Positions 1 to 9,000 of a DNA stretch of 64,000 nt are shown piece after piece. The DNA comes from Plumapathes pennacea. Lineage: Eukaryota > Cnidaria > Anthozoa > Antipatharia > Myriopathidae. Position 1 is the first letter of the stretch, and each line of letters starts with the position of its first letter. The notes under the pieces were generated by a model. The model worked only from the letters and a program-made list of their open reading frames with translations. It was not told the DNA's origin and made no database searches. The stretch spans positions 1,510,001-1,574,000 of the forward strand of contig OZ038468.1 in the NCBI GenBank assembly GCA_964036295.1, written 5' to 3'. The translations under genes and the position numbers were made by a program.

Positions 1-16
1 TTTTGTTTGTTTTCAG

Positions 17-3000
17 TTGTGTTACCGCTGTACGCAGCTGATAAGCGTGCAGCGGCTCAAGCGAAGAGACGCTTCGTTCTGGATGCGTTTAGTGATCACC
101 TGACGTTTGTCAGGGTGTTCAACGTAAGTACAGATGTCCTAGGTTAATCCTTTCACTTTCAAGATCAAACTGCAAATTCTCTCAACCTTTCAAGAAGAAA
201 ATATATGAATGTTACAAACTTAAATTAAGATTTGAACGCGGTGGTTGCGAAAATCTGTGACATACACGTGACCATCCTTGGATACTACTACGTCTTCAGG
301 CTGGTCAAACTGACCAAGTCCTGTCCCGTGACTTCCTATCTTGGAGACAAACTCTCCCTCAGTTGTGAACACCTGCAGTCTGTGGTTTAATACATCAACA
401 ACAAGTAAGTCACCGAACTTGTCGATAGCAACACCACGTGGATTCTTAAGCTGCCCGTCCCCAGTCCCCTCGCCGCCAATATCATGAAGATATTTTCCGT
501 TCACGTCAAACACTTTGATGCAGTTTCCATTCCAATACGACACAAAGAACTTCTCTTTGTGATAAACTGCGTAGACTGGGGTTTTACTGCAGTCCGGGGC
601 GCTGAAGGACTGGATCAACTCTTCCCCGTCAGGGGAGAGGACCGTCACAAACTTGTCCCTCAGGTTACACACGATAACGCGGCCATCATTTGTGACAGAG
701 ACACCAAAGGCACACTTGATATGGACAGGACTGAACTGTCTGAGGAATGTTCCACTTTCTGTAAACATCAAAGTCTGCCGGTCTACAAGTCCATCCACCA
801 CAATGATATGATCAGTACTGGTGTATGCTACAGTTAGAGGCCCCTTCAGTCTTCCCTGACCAAACTCTCTCAGGAATTCTCCATCTGAGTTGAACACTTT
901 CACTCTGTTGTTGTTATAATCAGCCACAGCGATTTTCCCAGTGCTGCTCACAGATATTCCCCAGGGAACACCAAACTGTCCTTTCCCAGTTCCCTCTGAA
1001 CCAAATGACGAGAGGGCCTGGTACTGATGTGGAGTCACGTGAACATTCCATGGACTACCAGTCAGCGGTTGCCCATTCACGTTGATCATCACGTGATGTT
1101 GTCCGTGTCTCTGTGGCACGTAAGTCACGTGATATGTCCCATCTTTCTTATCTTCAATCTTCACCTCAACTTCTTCTTGTGCGGCTGTTTTAATGTGGAT
1201 TGTGACTTGGTCATGCTTGTCGTAACACTGTTGTTCTTCAGCATCGTTTGTGATGACTGTAAACTCAGCTCTCGCTCCACACTTTGCTTCTTGTAAACCT
1301 CTGCCTTCAGCCACTGAGCGTGACGGGTCAGTCAAGCTCACAACAACTACTCCCAGGGCCAACTGGCGCACGCTCTGACACAGTTCTTTATTCGTCACCA
1401 AGCTCACACTGACAGATTTGTGTGGTGTAAATTTCTGGTTTGTGAGCAGTTCATCACAACGTTGAGTGATACCTTCTTTCGTCTGAACAATTTCCGGTCC
1501 CATGTTTCGTCTCATAATAGTGTCGGCGTACTCAATGGCGCTATTCAGTTGAGCTAAACTCAGCTCAAAGTTCTTGAGTTCCGCCAAATGAACTTGTTGT
1601 TGTGTCTGGTGGACCTCGTCCAGTTCTCTCATTATGTTCGCCTCGTGTTCTTTTAAATCTCGGATCAGTTCTTCCACCGTTGCTTGTGTTTTGTGTCTTG
1701 CTTCTTCTATCTGTTGTTCGACGCCTTCAAAGTTGTTCTTGCTTTTCTCAATTTTCTCTTTACACTCTAAAACTCTGGACTTCATCTGCTCCACGTCTTT
1801 AATAATCTGCCTCTTGTGCTGTTTAGCAACGCCTGGAATGTCGAGCATCGAATGCTTGTTGTGCCCGACCAGTGCGCACTTGTGACAGATACAAACTTGG
1901 CAATCTTCACAGTAGTACTCCAGTGGTTCTCTCTCGTGGTACTCCTTGTCACACAGCACGGGTCTTTTTATGAGTGCTTCAATGTCGGCTGTTTTCAAAT
2001 TCTGCAGTGACGCCTGGCGATGAGCTCTTGTGACCTTTATGCCATTGTGTTTGTCGAGACAAGCTTCGCACAGGAATGTTTGGCACTCGAAGCAATAAGA
2101 ACTTGCAGCGACGTTTTCGTCACAATTGTCACAGTTTTTCCGCTGGTCTGTACCACTTTTGTCCAGCGCCAGAATATCAAGCAGTCGGTTTTTGTGGAAA
2201 GCTGTCTGAAAGGCATCGAACTTGTCGTCGTCGGGCAACTGGAACATGGCCAAACACTCGGGACAATCGAATGTTGTGTGTCCTTGTTTTCTCCTGGTAG
2301 CCGCGTATTTGTTGAGACAGTCGAGGCAAAAGCTGTGCAGACATGGCAAAGTCTTGGGTTTGTTGACTGGATGAATGCAAAAGGAACATTCGGCTTCCTT
2401 CCTTAAGATATCAAACAATTGCTTCACCTCCATGTTTCCAAGTCACGAGATTGCAATGTGATATGAAGATTGATTATTAACTGTCATTGGCTATGATCAT
2501 ATTCTTTAGACAATGTTTATTATACCGTAACATGATCGCGTGATTTTTGTTTAGTTAGCAATGAATCTGATGAACAATGAATCTGTGATTGTGAAGTGTC
2601 TGGGTTAACTTTTCTGAAGCAACATCTTCTCCGCATAATAATTTGCTTCGTCTCGATTTTTCAAAATCGCGAGATCGCAGGATTGTCTCTTAACCCTTTC
2701 ACTCCCAAGTTCAAAGTACAGATTCTCCCAACCATTTAAGAAGAAAACGTATGAGATGTAGAGAGAATTGATACTTCAATCAGGTGTCACCTGAGCAAGC
2801 TATCAAAGGCTAAGTTCTCTATACTGTATGGTGTATCTTTGGTGAGAATTGAAGGAGAAAATTGAAGTTGATCACTCTTGGAAGTGAAAGGGTTAAGTGG
2901 GACACGCGGTGCGACAATATTCTTTAGACAAAGTTTGTAAGAACTGATCATTCAATCAGCTTTCATCTAAGTAAGTTATCAAAAGCCAAGTTCTCTGTAC

Positions 3001-6000
3001 TGTGGTGATATATCTTTGGTGAAAAACTGAAGGAGAAAATTGAAGTTGATCACTCTTGGGAGTGAAAGGGTGAAGGCCGGGACACGCGGTGCGACATTAT
3101 TCTTTAGACAATGTTTGTGAGAACTGATCATTCAATCAGCTATCATCTAATCAAGTTATCAAAACCCAAGTTCTCCTCACTACAGTCGAAACTCTCTGGG
3201 TTTACCCTCTCGTAAGCGGACAGCTCTAATTTATACAATGACATTGCCGTTAGCGGAGAGTTCAAATACAGGCACTTACTCTGCTTCCCAAGGGGGGTGG
3301 GGGGGGGGGGGTTGGGGCGTCCGCTGACGAGAGCTTTTACTGTATATGATGTGTCTCTGGAGAAACTGAAGGAGAAAGTTAAAGTTGATCACTTTTTTTT
3401 TCAGGGATGGCAACGAGCAAGAGCGGAGGGATACGACAAGAATTTTTGCCGCAAGAACTTTCTTTCCCAGGCCACTCTCGAGATGATGGCTGGCATGAGG
3501 TAGGTTCCAGTCTCCACTCGTCAAACCCCGCTCCGCGGTGTAATTGGGCAAGAATGTATCTTAATACAGGGCGCAGAGGAGTTCGTTCCTTTCCATTATG
3601 TAAAACACTATATTCTGACCTACATGAAGGATACCGCAGGACGATTGCATCGCGGACGCATAAAGACATTAAGATATAATATTTAATATATTTAATACGC
3701 GTCCGTGATGAAATCGTCTTGCGGTATCCTTTATGAACTCGTCTGTGCCCTGTGAATATTGATTGTCTAACTGTTCGTTTTGTCCAGTTTCTTGGGCATA
3801 AACCTAACAATGTCTCTCGAACGTTTAAGGCATAACGCCTGCATAAAGTTGCATGATATATGAGCGGAAACTTACCTGTGTCCAGAAGCCTGGTGACCAC
3901 TCTTTTCCTCGCCCCAGGTCCCAGCTCCTAAACCAGCTCAAATCCACGGGTTTCATCCGAACGCGAGGGGCAGGTGACATCCGGGACATCAACAGCAACT
4001 CCAACAACTGGGCTGTTGTCAAGGTAACGTTGGCTAGCTGTTCACGTGACCTGGTCACGTCGTTGCTCTTATTACTTACCCAACATGAGTTGCATTTTAA
4101 ATATTAATCTGATGAAAGCTGATTGAACTGTGACTTCTCCTTACATCAGTCGTAAGTGTTCTTCCCAAATGGCAAGGAGAATCTGAGTTATGCACTGTTT
4201 AACCCTTTTGCTCCCGAGTGACCAAGTTCAAATTTCTCCTTCAATTGTGGCAGCACAAGTTCATCATAACAGTAAGGAGAACTTGGCTTTTGATACCTTG
4301 CTCAGATGATAGCTGATTAAACTATCAATCCTCACTACATCCTTCATACATTTTCCTCTTAAGGGGTTGGGAGAATCTGCATTTTGAACTTAGGAGTAAA
4401 AGGATAATAAGTGCTTGCAGCTGCGCGAGTGAATACAAAACATCGGTGTAGTAGTTTAGCTATTTCAAAAGTCCGACAGTTTTGAGTTTTGAGTTTCTTT
4501 TCTTTTCTTTCTTTCTTTTTTTTTTTTTTTTTTTTTTTTAATTACTTACTTTTCGTGAAGGTCGCTTCACCTTTCGTTTTTTCCTTCACCAGGCCGTGTT
4601 GTGTGCCGGAATTTTTCCCCAGATAGCTCGACTTGACAGAAGCGTCAACAAGCTCACAACACAGTATGTAGTTTTAACTTTTATTTAACACGAGTCTTCA
4701 GTCATCGTCGTGAGGGGAGAAAGGATCTATAAATCACTTTATAAATAAAAATAAATCACTTTATTTAAGTCTCAATGTGCTAATTGGGGAGCCTTGAAAA
4801 TGCAGAAACGAAATATTTAATCATAAACTGAACACAAATTTGTTAAGAATCCCAACTGGTAGTAGGCTAACCAGTTAGCTGTTTACATAGTGTGGCCGAG
4901 GATTTGAACTCAGGGCTACCGTGTTACAAATTCAGCTAGAGGTCAGAGCGGGACTTGAACCTGGGACCTCCGGATTTCAAATCCGGCGCCCTAACCACTC
5001 GGCCACACTGCCTCTATGATGAAAAAAAAAATTAACAAGAAAAGGCCATAACATTTAAAAGTTTCCATCAGGGAAGTTGAAAAAATTCGAAATCTATGCT
5101 GATTTCAGTGAATGTTCCGGAAATCGACCGAACTATCTTTTGAGCATTCTTGTTAATGCCCATAATGCCCATTTCCTGTTGAAAATGTTGTAAAAACCGA
5201 TTGAACTTCATTGTGTCCAAAATTTCTGAAAATAAATCCTATAATCCTTGACTTTACACTGACTTTGGAAGCAGTTTAGAGTTTCCCTGACTTAATCCAA
5301 CTCCACTGTCTGGGAATTCTGTTCCAGGGAATTTGAACGAAACTTCTACAATCAACTTTCTCTAAGTGTACACCTCTCTAAGGCGGACAGCACTCAGATT
5401 TGATCCTTGCCGATTTTTTCCTGTAACTGAACTCTCTCTAAGACGGACACCTCTGTAAGGCGGACACTAAATCTAGTCCCGAGGGTGTCCGCCTTGGAAA
5501 GAGTTCCCTGTATTCTTATTGTTTGCTTGCAATGCTTTAAAATCTAATTACGTTGACGAACTTCAAAAGGAACTGAGGCAAATGTGACAATGATTATGTT
5601 TCATTCAAGCACATACATGTACCGTGAAGTGAAACGTCGGGGTATTTTCCGAATAAACTTCGTGCTTTTCAATTTCAGGAAAGAGAAGAAGGTTCGGCTA
5701 CACAAATCTTCCATTTTCTACAAGGCACCAGAACGAGGCGAGTCTATTGCTAGCTCCCAGGCCACGTCTCTTTCAACCCTGCCATCTGATTGGCTGGTGT
5801 ATGAGGAGATGACAAGGTGCGTAGCCTTCAAAATACTTTTACCGAAACCGAAGTAAGTACAGAGCCAATAACAGAAGTTGTAAGAAGAGTCACTATAGTT
5901 ACTGAACCAATCACAGTAGTCGAGATAAGTTGACTGCGCCAATCACGGAGGCCGTAAGATCTTTAGTAAAATGCTGTCGAACTCATCTTCCGTTTCAGAA

Positions 6001-9000
6001 TGTACACCACGGTCACCGTAAAGTGCTGTACAGTGGTCTCTTCCCTTAGCGTAGCTCTCTTTACTGGACCCAGTCTCTCGTCAGAGACTCTTGACTCTGA
6101 CCCAAGTATGTCACGTGACGAGAGGCGTAGCGCGGAGGGACTAGGTCGAGACAGCAGCAGCGACAGCGAAAACGAGGATAAAACAAACCAGGAACCGGCG
6201 AAGGACCAGGCTATTTTGAAAATTGACGACTGGATTTCTCTGTCAGGAAGAAGCGAGGTGAGGGAATGCTTCGAGCTGTTGCGTAAGTCTCTTGTTGTTA
6301 CCACAAAGGAAAAGTATAAGTACCATAAATGCTCTAATAATCCCCTCCCGTTATTTGAGACTCAGGAGAGAGAGAGAGAGGGGGGGGGGTATTATTTTAA
6401 AAAAAGATGAGATGACAACAAGGTATTTTTTTTTAAATTACATCACCAAACATCTCATTACTGCGGCGTTATTTGTCTAGTTTCTTCACCACGTCTGATG
6501 CTGACAGTCAACAGGATGAATATAAGGGTTGGGTTTATAGAGAAGGGGGAAGGGGGTGATTATATGTATAAAGTGATTATATATTTAAAATATGTAGACC
6601 GTGTGAAAGGAGACTTATTGGAGAGGGGGGCTTTTTAGGGCATTTACGGTTGTTCAAAGAGTGGATAGCGCAATCCACAGGATAAATCCTTATCCGGGTG
6701 ACTGAGTTATGCTTAATGGTTAATACTATCCACTGGATAGCGATTTATCCGGCGAATAGCGCTATACACTTTTTGAACAACCTGGAACAGGAGTGTTATT
6801 GTAGTAGCCGCCATTTTGTTTGGTGTTTCTGTCTAACAAACCATTTTTTGCTGTTTGTTTGACAGTTCGTCAAGCTGGCGTCATTTTTGCGTCACAAGCT
6901 GCAAGCATTGTTTGTCAGGAGAATCCGCTCGCCATCACGACCGTGGTCTCAAGTAGACGAGGTACGTTTTGATTGGTGAAGAAACAACGGAAATTTTGAA
7001 AAAAAAAGTAAAACTCGCCATTGGCAGTGACAGTTAACCCGTTCACTCCCAAGTTCATAATGCAGATTCTCCGAACCTTTTAAGAGTAAAACGTATGATT
7101 AATGTAGTGAGAATTGATAGTTTAATCAGCTGTCATCTTAGCAAGGTATTAAAAGCCAAGTTCTTCCTACTGTATTATATGTTTTTGGTGAGAAACTGAA
7201 GGAGAAAATCGAAGTTGATCACTATTGCTTTGGTTTTACTTTGGTTAACTGTGTTGTCTTCTCAGGCTGTAGTGCGGGCTGTTGTGGCAGCTCTGACGTC
7301 AGAAGAACAGGCAATCAACCCCTCACTCTACCCCCCACAGAAGAGAAGAGCAGGTGAGAGGGTCTGGCACTAGTGTTCTTAGAGGAAGCTGCGGTTTCCA
7401 TTTAAAAATTTGTGTTTGTGATTTTTGAATCCATTTGAAGAGTACCTTCGTTGATGTATTCGTCTATAATTGTTTTTCAGGATTTGAGAGCGGGCAAGAC
7501 AAAAGTGGAAGGCTCGAAAGGTAAGGTACACTGGATGCGGAATTAACCCCTCCCCGCCCCCTCCTTTACGGGAACTGCGAGTGAGACCAACAGGAAGGAC
7601 AACTATTTTTTTAAACATCCGGGTTCTCTTCCTCCAGGGTTCGTGTTCCAGCTGAGCGATTCAGCCCCACCAAAGAGCGGCCCCGAGACCCGAATGGTGA
7701 GAGACTGAGCATTTTATTGTGGTGTATATTCACTGAACCTTTGCTGGTAGCAAGGCCAAACACTGTTGCAGCTATGCGTAGGAGACATTCTCTGTAACAT
7801 TTTGCGGACTTTTGTCAAGTTATAGTCCATCTAGTAGTGTTTGAGTAATAGTCCAACTTGTCAAATGTTTGTTGAATTGGCCTCAGGTTTGACCGTAGGT
7901 TTCTTGGGAGCCATCAGGGCTGCTAGGATTAGTTAAGAGTTTCTTGATCAAATTGTTTTTCTTCGTAAAGGTTCGGGCATGCGGATGCAGCCGGATGGCG
8001 TTCCCTTGCATCAGGTGAGTTGTGTACCTTTTGATTTAATTTATTGATTTTCATGCACAATTCCCATGGCGAGAGATCAGTAACAAGAGTGAATTAATTT
8101 TTCTCAGGATGGCTGCAGACGACCAATGGAGACCTCCTCCTCCAGACCTGTCCAGCCAGCTGATAGACTCGGTGATGGTAAGAGATCAAAAGCTTCAAAC
8201 TCGGACCAAATCTAGCTACTGTACGTTGAAGAGGTGTTAGTGTCGAAATCAGGGAGTGTTGAAGATACGTATCATAGAAATAAGAGTGGTAAAGTGATGA
8301 CGTCATAAAAATATTTTTTCGGAAATAATGGACTTTGCGCAATTCTTCGGAATGGTCTATCTAAAAAAAGTTCACACAGAAAAAATTGACTCTTTAGTGC
8401 ATTAAACAGCTGAGATAAAGGCTTTTGAAGTTCAAATTGCTTCATACTAAACCCTCTTATTTGGTGTTGGTTCCTTTGATTTGGAACCAACGCTAAATAA
8501 GAGAGTTTAGTTAAGACTATCTTGAACTTTAAACTTCTCTATCTTCGCTTTCAGTAGGGCTAGCGATTTGAAATTTTGCACACGTTCTTTCAGCGGCTGT
8601 GTATATCGCATGATGTGGTTTTGAGGTTTGAATGGAAAAGTTTGCAAAATGATGACGTCACACTTTACCACTCTATTCTAGTACATAGATGGATGGACTG
8701 AGAGAGACAGACAGACACTTAGGTACTGACCCAGACACAAAGACGGAGAGACACAAACAAAGACCCTCTCGGCCCTTTGTTTCTCACCTTGTGCCTGACT
8801 CGACTCTCTCCACAGCTCGGTACTTTATCATGAAGTGCAACAATCAGAGAAATCTGGACATCTCTATGGCCAAGGTGAGTCCTGGTCTGGTTTGGGATAA
8901 AACCGAATGTCAGTTCTTTTGTGAAAAAATTTCTTTTCCTGTGTCGGCGTGATGATAAAATGTGTAATGCATTAACGTAAGGTTAATGTGGATTTGCTGA

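Noticed and set aside
6258-6282. Later donor (GTAAGT at 6283) for the YTHDC2 exon starting at 5999
   Set aside because: It gives the wrong phase for the next exon. The donor at 6258 (GTGAGG) joins SGRSE to FVKLASFLRHK, matching the family.
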